Counted from the stretch's first letter, positions 1 through 11,400 are shown. The stretch is 64,000 nucleotides of DNA from Wolfiporia cocos (GCA_029448655.1 JACCLO010000004.1:1612001-1676000), one strand, 5' to 3'. Translations and numbers: made by a program. Notes: a model not told the origin generated them from the letters alone.

Positions 1-840
1 GCTGTTGAATACTGAACACCAATTTTTCCCTTGCATCAGCCAAGTGCTGATACCTGTGGCATGTTGTTGAAGGAGGAGACAATCTCCATAGCCATATGGG
101 CAAGGCAATGGCTATGTCAAGATGTCTGAAAAATCTACCATCTGAAAACCATGTAAACCATGTATATACTATGTATATACCATGTATATACCATATACCA
201 TATATTTACTGATTTCCTGTACATGTATATTATATGGTTGGAGCCTTACGTTGCGGTAAGGTTGAGGTTAATGTAACATTGCCTATACATTGATTTGAGG
301 GCGAGATCAAGCTAAGACTTCCCATCATGCAGGGCATCCTAAAGCTATTGACGCGTGTGGCCGTGAGTTAGGATCTTTGCTGGAGTAGCATCGAGCCAAC
401 TAATTTACCAGGTACCAAGCGTATTAGCGTATTTATCCTGGTATTGCTACACCGTGTGCAGATGAGGCATAAGTCTAAGGACTCGATGGATGTGTCCTTC
501 CTTCATTTATTCTCGAATGGTAAGCCAGACGTGACTGTGCTTGAAGCATGCGGCCTGAATTTGAGCTAACCACTATCAACCATCGCTTAGGGTCTTGATT
601 CAAATAACGAAAGGGCACAACATCGAATTATCAGACCCAAGATGCCATATCTGTAGAATGTGCATCTGTATCCAACATGAGGTGACATGAATCAGCCGCT
701 ATTTGACCCATCAGCGAACTTTGATAACGTGTGTGCGGCATACATGATAGAGTTGTAGCTAGGATATAGTGGAAAGCACTTCTGTGGTGTAAGAAAGGCA
801 AGGTATTGCAGAGGTAGACAGAATCGGACATTTCTCGCCA
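1..840. other. Intergenic, AT-rich, no gene recognised
   Basis: Only short open frames without recognisable motifs are seen here. A short tandem repeat lies at 158-205. The 3' end of the first WPGY-family gene abuts the right edge. Confidence 0.5.
158..205. repeat. Short AT-rich tandem repeat, ~11 bp unit
   Basis: About four consecutive units of the type CCATGTATATA are visible, the second with C to T and the last cut short. It is a simple microsatellite-like tract with no sign of further function. Confidence 0.7.
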
Positions 841-1618
841 TCACTGCACAGCGAGAAGGTTACTTGCGCGCACCCTGCTGACAACGAACAGGGTTGGCTG
901 AAAGCCTTTCCTCGACACTTGAAATAAGTCGACCAGCACTAGATGTCTGATATTGATTCCGTTGGAACCAAGTGACCATCTTCGATATGGGGTATTGTTG
1001 TAGCTCTGATCAATTAGTTGTTTGAGAAAACTTACGAGTAATAAATGAGGGAGGTCTACCTCAATAATGTCATTGATTGCTTCTGCAATTGCCTTGATCT
1101 CTTTTGACAAGCTTAATGGATGTGACTGGTTTCTGAAATCTCTTATTGGGATCTGCTTCGTGTAAAGAGGATATCCTGGGAACTGATGTCCACCACACTA
1201 AGTTTACGTTGTCAGAAACAGCAAGATCATACGTACCTCAATTCTGATGGATGCCTTCTGCGACTCGTTGAATGAAATGAAGCACGGATCCTCTGCATTG
1301 TCCAAACCATCGAAGCTATCGCCAAGTGCATCAGCAAGCCAGAAGCCGGCTTTGCCGTTCCCTGTGGCTGTACGCAAATATCGACGCTGATAATTCCCAA
1401 AACTGTACACGTTCTGTGGAACTTCAACAGGTTCATAAACAAATGGTATCTTGAACAAATGATTTATGACGACGGTTATAGAGGTTCTAATACTATACCG
1501 ACGGTTTTGGCACTAGCGCATGTGCCAGCTCCGAGTAGTCACTGATCCTGTACGGAATGAGGTGGAAGCCGCTATCGACGATGCTGCAGAAAGAGGGATA
1601 GTCGATATAGTCTGACAT
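841..1618 (-). CDS. WPGY/GSFQP family protein, copy 1 (intact)
   Basis: Four exons of about 205 residues, read on the minus strand. Exon 1 starts MSDYIDYPSF and carries IVDSGFHLIP. Exon 2 has VEVPQNVYSF, RRYLRT, NGKAGFWLADAL, FDGLDNAEDP and ends KASIRIE. Exon 3 starts FPGYPLYTKQIPIRD and contains a predicted helix, KEIKAIAEAI. Exon 4 has RRWSLG, HLVLVDL and the family ending VSRKGFQPTL. Introns start GTATAG, GTACGT and GTAGAC; the last two are phase 0 and sit exactly where other copies in this window have them. No signal peptide or membrane segment is seen. Function is unknown; I recall the domain only from uncharacterised basidiomycete proteins. The start is the only ATG upstream in frame before the conserved IVDSGF segment, with a TATA-like box about 60 bp upstream. 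Confidence 0.8.
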
Positions 1619-1677
1619 GGCGATAAGGAGGACAGCTTAGGTCGAGGTATCCGTGGCTCATCTTACCGGATTTAAAA

Positions 1678-1684
1678 CTTATAG
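1678..1684 (-). promoter_or_regulatory. TATA-like box upstream of copy 1
   Basis: TATAAGT on the minus strand, about 60 bp before the ATG at 1618. Position and sequence are compatible with a core promoter; this is inference only. Confidence 0.35.
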
Positions 1685-2882
1685 TCCTCTAAGGCGAGAG
1701 CTCGAGCTCTAACGCAGTCGTTGTCAGCAACCGCAGTCACATCTGTGTGCCCCCGCCTGTAGAAGGATATCTAAAAAATTGCAATGTCAGCACGCCTCAA
1801 TCCAGCACGCCTCAATTCCCCGGTAGCGTACTGATGAGAAGTGCGGTGGCTAGAATTACACTCTCGAGCTAGACAACGGCCCCGCTTTGATGAGATCATA
1901 GTGTATCTCGCCTATTGTTCGTGGTTACCACGAAGACGCTCACGGCAGCGCGTCATTCACACGATATTCCGGGGATCGGCAAAGAGGATCACGGGCGCAG
2001 GCCACTATGGATATACAAGACGAGAGATTTTCTGGGCACGAGGACACGGAACCTACCATCGATATGGACATTGAATGACTTCCGTGAGGCATATCTCGTA
2101 TGCTGTAGTATGTCATGCTCAGCTGGATATCCAAATAAATCCGCAGCGCTCATGATGGTAACCGGTAGATAGCGACAGGAATCCCTCCCGGAGTGGTAGG
2201 ACGCTTTGGACTAGCGAAGCTGTGCGGAGAGTTACATGCTGTGGAGGGATGTATGCCTTCACGTAAACACGCAAGCATTCAGCGCGTGGTGATGCATGAC
2301 ACATGACGCTCATCTCACCCCTAATATGAGCGGATTTCCCGGTCGGCTGGATTGTACTCACATTTTGCATGGTCGAAGCGATCTTTTCTATAGAATTGAT
2401 ACTTACCCTTAGCGGAGATCGCCTATAATCCTATCCAATCATGTGTACCTGGACAGAGAACGACCGTCGCGATCGCGTCGATGAAGGTTATGGTATTCGG
2501 CGGCTATCCGCCATCGATCATGCAGACGGTCCAGATAATGTACCGTCCAATCGCTGCTGGTGAAAAATTTGTGCCGAGGGATCCAGACCACGAACGTTTG
2601 ATCACTAAGGCACGCACTTTACTGCTGACGTCAGATGGCGAGGTGTATCACCGACGATCGAGCATTGGTACCAGATATCGAAGGTCTCTAGCACCCCTTC
2701 AGTCGTCGTCAAACCGTATGGTCTTTAGGTGGGCGACCCAGAGACCTACAATGATGCAAAGAATGGATGAAAGTCGCCCTCTACAAAATCCAAGCAACCA
2801 GGTGCGAAACTATCCAGAGCAAGAATCCGCAGGCGAGTGCGTCCAGGTCCTCAGGGGACTCTCCAGTAAGCCAGCATAATAT
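1685..2882. other. Accessory intergenic region with unassigned open frames
   Basis: The longest frame is 2481-2879 plus (about 132 codons), which is Arg/Ser rich and matches nothing I know. A second short frame around 2006-2080 plus starts MDIQDERFSGHEDTEP and could be an acidic first exon of a decayed gene. Neither shows the intron-supported structure of the WPGY genes, so I do not call them genes. Confidence 0.4.
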
Positions 2883-3026
2883 TCAAACTAGTGTACTAGT
2901 GATACAGTTGAAGAGGGTGAATTTGACGCAGAGCTGAGCTTGTAAGACGAAGATAGCTTCAATGCAGTCGTCATCGCATTCAGAGGATGGTTTCCGATTG
3001 ATAGACAGAACCTCAGTGACCGTCAT
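2883..3026 (-). CDS. Short ORF sharing an N-terminus with the 15.6 kb membrane gene
   Basis: 47 codons from an ATG. The first residues, MTVTEVLSINRKP, resemble MAEVSDVLSINLE of the gene at 15173-15595 in spacing and in the shared VLSIN, followed in both by an acidic stretch (ECDDDC here, ESDDDF there). This suggests a 5' remnant or diverged relative of the same small gene family. No membrane segments follow here, so the body of the gene has probably been lost or replaced. It could also be chance similarity. Confidence 0.3.
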   Translation of the reverse strand: MTVTEVLSINRKPSSECDDDCIEAIFVLQAQLCVKFTLFNCITSTLV

Positions 3027-3564
3027 ATCTGTGGGACAAGGAGGCAGCGAGCGAGCGAAAACCACGGCAGTGGGCGCTTGGTGGTTAGGCGCCGGCACAC
3101 CGACGCCCGGAGTGAGTACTCAGACAAGCTGACGGCGACGGCAGTATACATTCTACAAATGTGGACTCTTATACTTGCTGAGTGTGACGGGTCAAGTTCT
3201 CTGGTCGGTGAGTCAATTTTTAGATTAAAGTTTGCACCCCACAAGGTGCGTGCTTGTGGGCCATCGTTGGTCCTCGACGGTGGGTGGATGCTTCCAATAA
3301 CGTCGGTGATCTATCGTAGATCTGGGCGAGCCGCGAAGGCGAGGCGACCTTGTGCCTAGAAAGTATATGTAATGGCAATTCATTTTACAACACGCGATGT
3401 CCATGTGCAACCGGTCATCTCGGATATGGCGCTGAGATCTCCATTGCTGGTGAGATAACGGTGCATAGTAACTGTGCCGACGGCTTGGATTGTTCCCAGA
3501 CTAGTGCAACACAATATCATAGTGGATGGCTTTTTGCTCTATCGTCGCTCCCAAGCCCGCAGAC
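3027..3564. other. Intergenic region upstream of the hAT-like MITE
   Basis: Several overlapping open frames occur on both strands with no recognisable motif. It ends at the target-site duplication CCCGCAG (3556-3562) of the following element. Confidence 0.4.
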
Positions 3565-4200
3565 TAGTGATGTGCCAGGCCCGGCTTTGGGCCATAGGCC
3601 GGGCCGGGCCAAGCCCTACTTGGGCCGGGCCAGGCCGGGCCCTACACCACGGCTTGAGACGGCCCAGGGCCCGGCTTGTGTCTCAAGCCGGGCCGGGCCA
3701 AGCCGTGAGCCCCGGCCTGAAAGCTCTAACGGATAAAATGTCTAGTAACTATGACATAAGGATATATATAGTAGCAGTATGCCATATTCCAATGAAGTAT
3801 GTCTATATTATTAAATTCAAGCAAGAGGATAGTCCCATGGATTGAATATTTGGTGCTGAAGCCTGTCGCTCACTTTTGGGCGCTTATACGATGCCCCATT
3901 TGGAAGGCACGCCACAGAGCACCGTGCCGGTGAAATGATGATTTCACACTATAATTCACTAATTATTGAAGCTGGAGCTTGGCTTTGTCAGAAGATAGTT
4001 GGAGAAGGTACGTTATGAGTTTGTGTGGCTACAGTGATGATCATCCTCACAGTGCCAGGCCCCGGGCAAGCCCCAGGCCGGGCCGGGCCAAGCCCTGGGC
4101 CGTCAATGGGGGCCCGGCCTGAGGTTTTGAAAAGCCAAGGCCGTCCAAAGCCGGGCCAAAGCCGGGGCTTTTGAGCCGGGCCGGGCCTGGCACATCACTA
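3565..4200. mobile_element. Non-autonomous hAT-like MITE with GC-rich ends (636 bp)
   Basis: The first and last 21 bases are perfect inverted repeats; the outer part reads TAGTGATGTGCCAGGCCC. A 7-bp direct repeat, CCCGCAG, flanks it at 3556-3562 and 4201-4207, with two extra bases before the left end. Subterminal regions (about 3577-3725 and 4055-4185) are saturated with GGGCCGGGCC-type units in both orientations, while the 300-bp core is AT-rich. No transposase is encoded, so mobility would need a helper. The terminal sequence and 7-8 bp duplication are typical of hAT elements; the superfamily assignment is inference. Confidence 0.8.
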
Positions 4201-4207
4201 CCCGCAG

Positions 4208-5204
4208 TAGCATGGGAAACCGCTGCGGAGGCTGCTATTTGCGTCTTATTTGCATCCTAGTGATTGTCAATTGCAACATGCCTGAAATAGAGAACACCAG
4301 ACAGACGAAGTACCGCAACGGTTTCTGGAAATTAGTCGCAAAATCCTCGAGCTTTGTGGCTTTGCAGTCAGTAGGTCACGCGGAGCTCATCACCCTGGAA
4401 TCACGGTACGCAAGAATCCCAATATATGCTCTCAGAAAACCTGGAAGCTTGCCAAACAGCTCAACTCACACTTGTAGTATCATCAAGGGCGCCATAGAGC
4501 TCCTGACCACCACTCCGCGCGCTATCATGAGCTCAGCAGGTACGTTACAACGGGAATTTTGAATTGTCCGAATATCCAAAATTACATGAACCTAATATAC
4601 CCCCTTTCACGGGCTCATGAAGCGGAACAAAGGGAAACGTGTTGTGGCATGTTCAGATGAGTTATGAAGCAAGGTCACAGCGTACGCAAGTCGTTTCTCG
4701 TATGTTCTGAGTGGGTGGCGTCTGACACTGGCAGAATCTCGTAAAATGGGGGGAAATAGGTCGAGGTCGACAAATTTCAATCTCGGACACGTTTACGCAT
4801 CAAGTTTTCGGATTCTCAAGCCTCAATTGTAGTGGTACGAGTGGAAATTTGAATATGATAGAGACTACTATTGGACGTGCACGTATATGATGCAACGTCA
4901 AGGTACATTAATATCGCAAGCCACATCGCAAAGCGTGGTCGATGACTGGCCCACGCCGCTGACCACGAAGAGACATCAAGCACTGCCAGCTGTACATAAT
5001 CTCGAACGTTTGTGAGCTCTAGCTGGCAATTTTGCCCTGTTGGAGAGAGCGTGTATCCGGATTGATATTGATGGTGGTATAGCTCAATAGAACGGTCTTC
5101 GCTTATGTAATTACAAAGCATGATGACGGTGATATAGCTATACCACATTGGTCACAAAAGAACAACTCTAGCAAGCGTAAGACGGGGGAGAGGACGGCCA
5201 CGAC
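4208..5204. other. Region with two unassigned open frames
   Basis: 4212-4562 plus (about 116 codons) and 4816-5148 minus (about 110 codons) are open but match no known domain. The plus frame starts at the MITE boundary, so it could be an exon of a gene that the element interrupted. I do not call either as a gene. Confidence 0.35.
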
Positions 5205-5358
5205 ACAGAAGAGTCCAGCGCACAACTTCTGCCAGAGCACAACCTCCAACCCGTCTAATCCATCGCAACGAAACCTATTGACGCTGTAAAACATCAGCCA
5301 ATAGCAGAAAAAGACAACCTTGATACAACATCGCAATAATCTCAGACAGAGAAACCAC

Positions 5359-6624
5359 TTAGCCTTCTGACGCTTCCGAACACCTGACAATCAACTTAAT
5401 GGGCGAATCGAACAATGCAGATTGCGGACTGAGAGGATGGCGGGGAAGGACGGCAAGATCCCGCACAAGTCGGAAGATCCTCCTTGCATAGCCCCTGCCG
5501 GACAAACTCCAGATTGAATGGGTGACATAACACGGACGCCGCTCGTGGCACCCGTCGTGGCCCCCAAGCAAGGTGCGTGCCGCGGCCGGTGCCTATCCTA
5601 CACTCGCCGGCCACTCAGGCGGCCACTCATTGGACTCGCGCGCGTTTCGAGTCTACGTCGGTAATCACATGTCAATGATTGACATGTAAGGTACACAAGA
5701 GGGATAGACGCACCTGGGATGGGTGGATGACCATCTTCGTACAGCGTGTCTTCCTCGCCATCAGAGTCGACTTCGTCGTGTCCTCTTTTTGACGATCTGC
5801 TGGATGCGCTTGTAACAGAGGTCTTCGATGCTTCATGTTCGGCGTTGCCGGCGGTGGGCGAGCCATCCCATTCGTTTAGTTCCTCAACTTCGTCTGGGGA
5901 AGAATGCAGGTCCTTGTCGAGGACGGGGAAAGTGTCTACAGATCGTGATTAGCCCCTGTATAACTTCAAATTCTATGAGAACATACCGTCAACACCAGCT
6001 ATATATACACGACGGAGCTCACTGGAGCGATTTTTAGTCCATCTTCGTTTTCTGCAAGTCCGTCAATAGTCTCAGAAAGCTGGTTTTCGTATCCTGCAGG
6101 AAGTATATACTGATAACATGGGCGAGCAGTTTGAATTCAACACATGCCTTCATTTTTGCGTACCGCGCCCGAGGCATCAGCATATTCTGTCTCACCGGCA
6201 GCAAGCATGAATTCAGACATGTCAATCAATAGTGCCATATAAGCATACCAGGATCGTCTTCGCCTCAGCATCAGCATCTAGATAATCATACTCTTCAATC
6301 TTCATTCCCGGTGGCATGCGCCTCAAGATCAGCGAGAGTATCTTCTTTTTGATGTACAGGGCTATCGTCGACCCCAGTCGGATCATGCAGCAAGGCCGGG
6401 AAATCTTGCGCAGTGGGATCTGGGGCATAGCCGATCTCTGCTAGGAAGTCTTCGCCAAAGCCGGCCTCAGCAAACGTGCGGAATCCAGGGAACGAGTCGT
6501 TTGCACCTGTATCAGTGTCACCCTGTTGATGCACCTGGTCTGCGTCAAGAACCCTCTGTTTCCGCCTCTTCACCTTCCCGAGCGGTCTCAACCGTCTCAT
6601 AAATCTCGTGCGCGTCGACACATC
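5359..6624 (-). pseudogene. Truncated copy of the acidic protein gene (3' half)
   Basis: The minus strand carries the segment with GANDSFPGF, GFGEDFLAEIGYAP and QDFPALLHDPT, then the exons with EEYDYLDADAE, and the terminal exon with DSPIKLI, all closely matching the gene at 18623-21718. The copy lacks the whole N-terminal half, and the frame breaks near 6290-6310 between the QKED and EEYDYLDADA segments. It has no start codon or promoter of its own. The duplication was evidently a DNA-level event because introns are retained. Confidence 0.8.
5667..5687. promoter_or_regulatory. 21-bp near-perfect palindrome in a duplicated intron
   Basis: Two arms, ACATGTCAAT and ATTGACATGT, surround one central base. 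The same site is conserved at 18928-18948 with a different central base. It lies in the large last intron of the acidic gene and its copy. It could be a binding site for a dimeric factor or a hairpin; no function is shown. Confidence 0.4.
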
Positions 6625-6659
6625 ATATATGAATGTTTCATGTGTGTAATGTGTCAAAC

Positions 6660-7700
6660 CTAAGTCACGAACCTCGACTTTGATGGCTCCCTTTTTGGAG
6701 TTACCAAGAGTGGCGAGAGCCGGCTCTTTCGCATTATCCAGCCCTTCGAACTTGGCCTCAAGAGCATCAGCAACGGAAACGCTAGCTCGGCCGTTCGTTG
6801 TAATTGTACGGAGGTATCTGCGGCTATAACGTAAGCGACTGGGACGGAATGTATCCTGAGAGACTTCAACATGTTCGATGATGGATGCAGACTTTCGGGA
6901 CTTCTTGTCAGTATCTCCGGAAAAGGATACGTAATACTACTACCTGAGATATCGGTGTCAGTGTATGGGCGATCTCGAAGTATCCACTAATTTTCTCGCG
7001 CTCAGGAATCAGACGGAAGCCACTGTCCACGATATTTTGGATACGTTGCCGAGAGAGGACATGAAATCAGGAGTGTGTTGGGAGCTGTGAGCTTCCGTGC
7101 GCTGGCGGGGAGGCGAAGAACGGCTCTTTGCTACTGAAGCTTGATCGTGCCCACAGATCGGACCTAATACGGCACAGGCTGCGCGTGAGCCTAGTCCTTT
7201 GCGCCGTGCGGAGGGCTGGGTAATATTTCGGGATAAGCGCAGAGAGCGTACAAAGGAGACAGGTACTGTCGCATTACGCACTCCACAGGCGCCATCATGG
7301 CAAGATTATGTGTATTCTTGTTCACATGCTCATGAATAAGTGTGATGCTTACCTCAAACAGATCCTGTGGCAACGTCACACTGCTTTGCGGCAAAGCGCC
7401 GTCTGAACAGCAACAAAGAAAGAAGGAAGAGAGCACAGAGCACGTTTTCGACCACTCAGGAGACCCATAGGCTGATGGTTGCAGAGCCAGCAGATTTCTA
7501 AATCCGGTGTCGCTTTCTGCTAAATTTGACATGTTGTTCATGTTCCACGAACGCCCCTTATCGCCAGCAACAAACGAGGACTTTGGACCTATGAGCGGAC
7601 ATGGTAGTCCCTGGTTCCGGAAGCGAAGGCAAAAATAACGAACAGAATAGGTCAAACTGCTAGTGACTGGTGAAAGGAGACATGGTACATGCACTCGAGA
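6660..7700 (-). pseudogene. WPGY/GSFQP family copy 2, C-terminally truncated
   Basis: Reading leftwards, a long N-terminal open stretch (about 7694-7060) is followed by QNIVDSGFRLIPER, then EHVEVSQDTF, RRYLRT, NGRASVSVADAL, FEGLDNAKEP and KKGAIKVE with the family's phase-0 GT donor. The WPGY exon and GSFQP exon that should follow are absent; sequence from the acidic-protein duplicate starts about 35 bp further on. The frame also shifts near 7040 between the upstream segment ending MSSLG and the IVDSGF segment. It is thus truncated by a rearrangement and frameshifted. Confidence 0.75.
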
Positions 7701-8726
7701 ATGTCAATGCGATGGCTAGAACGCGCTCAGACGAAGGAATATGACGAATATCTCGGGATGCGAGTGCATACGAGACGTCACACCCTGGCCATCGATGTTG
7801 GCTCTAGACAGGAATTTCACCAGAGTACACTACCATCGAATAGGTATGTCTCGTGCTTACCCGCATCTAGCACGCAGTTGAAGTAAACGAAGGTATACCA
7901 TATTTCTATAAGTGCTGACGAGACAGTCCTTGCAACTTTTCCGGCAGTGACCTGAGCGCACACGACTGAAGAAGCCTTAGGACAGGGACAATGCTCAAGC
8001 AACAGGGGAAATAGTCGTCGCGAAGACATACCGGTGAGCTCATGTTGGGGCTTTAGGGCAGGTCTCCAGTTACATCTTTTCTTATCAGCTTGTATGTGTG
8101 GGAACACAAGTAACAGAATGTCTGATCCGGATGTCCCCGACAGCAAAGTCTCGCGCCTATTCACGTAGCGCGATCCTCCAGCTTTTGCTTCTATGCTTCT
8201 ACGTGAGGCGGGACAGCAATTCCCGGGCCTCACAGACAGTCGATGCGCATCTAAAATCTCATAAGAAGTAACTGCAGATGTCCTGTGGTCTGAATAAATA
8301 TCTTACTTTACGTGTTCAATGTGCTGACATAAGTCAAAGTGTTGGGGTCTAGGAACGCTCCGGACCCGGACATTACTGGAAGCCAATAGGAAGCCTTATC
8401 GGACGATCTGATTGCGTTGGTAGTTTGTAGTAGAGCCGACGTCACAATAAGACTTGTTTGTTTGTGAGGGCAACACGACCCTTCGATCCATTGCGGCAGT
8501 GGTTCCCTCCGTCTTGACAATGGTCCGAGAAATCGTTGCGAGTATTTATCCTTTTCGCATTCGGGCGCCTGATGACTCCGCGCGCCACAGTACAGTAACT
8601 ATTGAAGCTCCGAGTATACCTAATCGGGATAATCACGGGACCGCGCATTCTGAGGCGCGCTGAGCGCCTCTACGCGCCTCTCGAATGCCCACGGCCTCTC
8701 GAATGCACAGACATGACAAGCAGACA
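7701..8726. other. Region without a confident gene
   Basis: An open frame at 7817-8233 minus (about 138 codons, no ATG at its start) may be an upstream exon of copy 2, but I see no motif. Short direct repeats (GACATGACAA twice, CCTCTCGAATG twice) lie around 8670-8740. Confidence 0.35.
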
Positions 8727-9119
8727 TGACAATCACACCACGCAAAAACTGTCTTCTACTCATCGTACAGACAAAAGATTGTATCAGCCACTCTGGTTGA
8801 TACGCCCCCGGTAAAACGTGCAAGGCGTGTTCTTCAAAGCCTGGATAGTCAGACACTCAACGCGGAACAAGCGTGTCTCGTGCAAGAACGCAGCGTAAAA
8901 GAAGCCCTCAAAGCAGTAGCGCGTGCATCTGAAGAGAGGGAAAATTCCCAAGCACTAGCTGAGCAAGCTAAGCTAGAATGCAACTCACGGCTACAAGATG
9001 CGCTAGCCTATGCATCCGACCTTGGATTCACTATTCTCACCAATCTCGTCTCCTCCCTGCGGGGAATCACTGATCAGAAGTTATCATCTTGTACCTCCCT
9101 CATAAATGGATCCCACTGA
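8727..9119 (+). CDS. Open exon encoding a coiled-coil segment, partial
   Basis: About 130 codons are open without an in-frame ATG at the 5' end. The sequence contains VKRARRVLQSL, then a long Ala/Glu/Lys-rich heptad-like helix (VKEALKAVARASEE onward), then a short hydrophobic tail. This composition suits the C-terminal tail of a larger protein; transposase C-termini in basidiomycetes can look similar, but that is inference. No upstream exons were identified, so it is probably a gene fragment. Confidence 0.3.
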
Positions 9120-9539
9120 TTGATTTCATTTTGCGCGTGTGCGGAAGCATCCAGTTGTCGCGCGCTGTGGCTGGCCATATCTGGCCCGGGTCCAATGACT
9201 ATTCCTTTTATGGTATTTTAGAAGTTACTGTATTGCCATCACCCACAGTTCTTCCAGGTTGTATTCGATACTGCCGTCTGGTAGGGAGACTATTGTATGG
9301 CTTTTGATTGTGGATAATAGAATATCCCGATATAATAGTGATCAGAAACATTTCCCTTTATGTTGGAAAGGACATTGCTGACACAATCAAAATTCAACAT
9401 CGCGTTTTGACCCGTGAACGATGGTGGCAAAACACTACTCGCCCTCGTACGCGCGCTATTTTTGGCTCCGCCGTACGTGCGCGTTAGCAAACTCCTTAAC
9501 CGCATCGCTGTACCTATTTCGGAATCACAACAATAATCA

Positions 9540-9724
9540 ATATCCGAGCGCCATTTTGTGCCACTATCTCACGCTCCCCTCTTCCCAACCGCACATTCAT
9601 TTCGGCCAATTGTTCTATCTAAATTAAAATTTGCCAAGATATCCGAGCGTCATCGAGATTCGCCTCCCGTCAATGTGGCTTATTATTGTCGACCAACATG
9701 TGATACCTGGCAGATATCCGAGCG
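9540..9724. repeat. Three dispersed ATATCCGAGCG motifs
   Basis: Exact 11-bp copies occur at 9540-9550, 9639-9649 and 9714-9724, in the same orientation and with different flanks. They end just before a MITE. The significance is unknown. Confidence 0.5.
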
Positions 9725-9758
9725 TCTCTGAGCATGATACCTGATAGTGCAAATACTA

Positions 9759-9972
9759 ACACCGGACCCCTCTGCGCACAATGGACCACTTCTGCACAAT
9801 CGCTTTGCATAACGACGTAAGTCAGGGATGTAAAAGAAAATGATATAGAAAACTTGGTCTACATGTCTAGTATTGACACAAATATTTGTATTTACATGAT
9901 TTTTCGTTGCATTGTTACCTCTGCAGAATCGATTGCGCAGAAGGGGCCCATTGTGCAGAAGGGGTCCGGCGA
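9759..9972. mobile_element. Tc1/mariner-like MITE, short (214 bp)
   Basis: The terminal inverted repeats share CCGGACCCCT and CACAATGG and are flanked by TA at 9757-9758 and 9973-9974. Just inside each end the GGACC..CTGCACAAT unit is repeated in tandem. The ends match those of the element at 17557-18251, so both belong to one family. There is no coding capacity. TA duplication suggests Tc1/mariner ancestry; this is inference. Confidence 0.7.
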
Positions 9973-10438
9973 TAGCAGGGATTGCTTGGACCCATAGAGA
10001 ATTCGCCCATATAGGAAACTCGGCGTGACACGGATTGGGCTGACACTCACAGTAAGTCGGCATGGTGCCCTTTCACATATTTGACTTTCAATAAGTTCTA
10101 ATTGCATGGACATGTCGTCGAAGGTAGTTCTCCCACACCGCGCAGCACACGATCTAAGTCACCAAGCTATTGTATAACCATGAGGGCACTTCCGATATAG
10201 ACTGGACCGTTCTGCGAACTGTTATCATGTTGTCAGCGTGTCTGCAGTACGTACGTTATCATGCAATTGACTCAAACCCAGTTTTGCACATAGATGCATA
10301 CTGAAAGCCATGGAAACCTGTTCTCCGGGACCACTAGTATCAAAGGCTATTCAGTAACACAACCGGTTCCCGTATGATCAGCCAATACTATCACATCGCT
10401 AACATCCTCCCACACTCTTCCAGAAGCGTTTATTATGG

Positions 10439-10774
10439 CCATTTCGGGTGAACATGACATTGCGTGTTTTTCTGACTGCATCAACGAAAAAGGGAATTCC
10501 CCAATTACTCTGTGAGCAGGACTGCTGCGGGCAATATTCACAGCCCCAGAAGACGCCCACAATTTCCCTTTCGCCTTCCAGCGGGGAGCTCCAGCGGTCA
10601 AGGGAACGTTCTGATTGGTCATAACGGGCGCTTGCCATGATTGCGAAGACAGGCAGTGACAGCTGCTCAGCGCTGCCTGCCAAACCGCACCGCGAATGTC
10701 GACCGAAACGGGGAGTTTCCTTATTGGTTGATACGATCGAGAAAACGCGGTGTGTCATGAATTTCCGAAATAGC
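10439..10774. repeat. Imperfect long inverted repeat
   Basis: The arm at 10439-10505 is a diverged inverted copy of 10707-10774; shared blocks include ATGAC, ATCAAC and AAGG with matching spacing. About 200 bp separate the arms. It could be the remains of a fold-back element. An antisense open frame (10399-11034) runs through both arms and is therefore suspect as a gene. Confidence 0.5.
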
Positions 10775-10899
10775 TGTAAGTATAAAGGCCCTAGAGGGCC
10801 TATCAACCTGTACGCCCGCTGTACGCGTACGGGAAACTGCCGTAATTCTCTGTCCATTGGTTGGATGCTTCCGTGGAAGTGAACAATCCATGCTGAGAC

Positions 10900-11400
10900 G
10901 AGACGGTTGTTCTCCTTGCTTCTTGATGATGTATTGCCAATAATAGCTAGATCATCCCAAGACATTGGCATACCCTCGAGGTACGGTGTCAATATTGCCG
11001 CCGTCCCGTCATAGAGACCACTAAATCTGACCACAGGGTTGTAGAAGAGTACTATTAAAGGTTAAATTGAGATCTTGAAGTGGTCCGATTTCCTCGAATG
11101 CTGGACACTCGCGGCGACAGCGTGTCCGACTGATATATGAACAGCCATTGTTACAATGTTATAAGAAGGCCACAGGGGCCACACATCGTTTAGTCTGATT
11201 CCAGAGTCTTTCTCTATTGCTTTCAGTGTCATAATGGCCGGTGCATATTTGCAGATTGATATTCTGCCGTTTTGGGTATTCCTCCAAAATTGCACCAGAG
11301 TGGTGGCTCGGTAGTAAGTGTATATCCTTCTCCACAATAGACCATCCATAACCTCGATATGCCGTGGCTTGTATCCGAAGTATTCTCTCTAGGTCTGATC
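10900..11400 (-). pseudogene. WPGY/GSFQP family copy 3, diverged remnant
   Basis: The minus strand reads KPRHIEVMDGLLWRRIY, then QNGRISICKYAPAI and KDSGIRLND, which align with the VEVP, NGKxG and KASIRI segments of other copies. WPLWPSY follows directly in the same frame, without the usual intron, and the KLAxxIA helix is degraded. A following segment with MSWDDLAIIG resembles the last exon but GSFQP is not preserved in order. No start codon joins this frame. It is the least certain member of the family. Confidence 0.5.

Larger units (their letters stand above)
5205..6624. repeat. Partial duplicate of 18476-19935
   Basis: This block aligns by eye over its full length with 18476-19935, including sequence downstream of the stop codon, four introns and the last five exons of the acidic-protein gene. 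Similarity stops abruptly near 6624, where WPGY-family sequence begins. Confidence 0.85.

Noticed and set aside
2481..2879. 132-codon ORF as a kinase-like gene
   Set aside because: A loose resemblance to fungal kinase segments appeared in two different frames only; no catalytic motif was found.
3350..3845. Pro/Gly/Arg-rich plus-strand ORFs around 3.35-3.85 kb
   Set aside because: They run through the GC-rich end of the MITE; composition reflects GGCC units, not protein coding.
10399..11034. 211-codon minus-strand ORF
   Set aside because: It crosses both arms of an inverted repeat and has no recognised motif beyond a possible remnant of the last family exon, so it is treated as non-coding remains.
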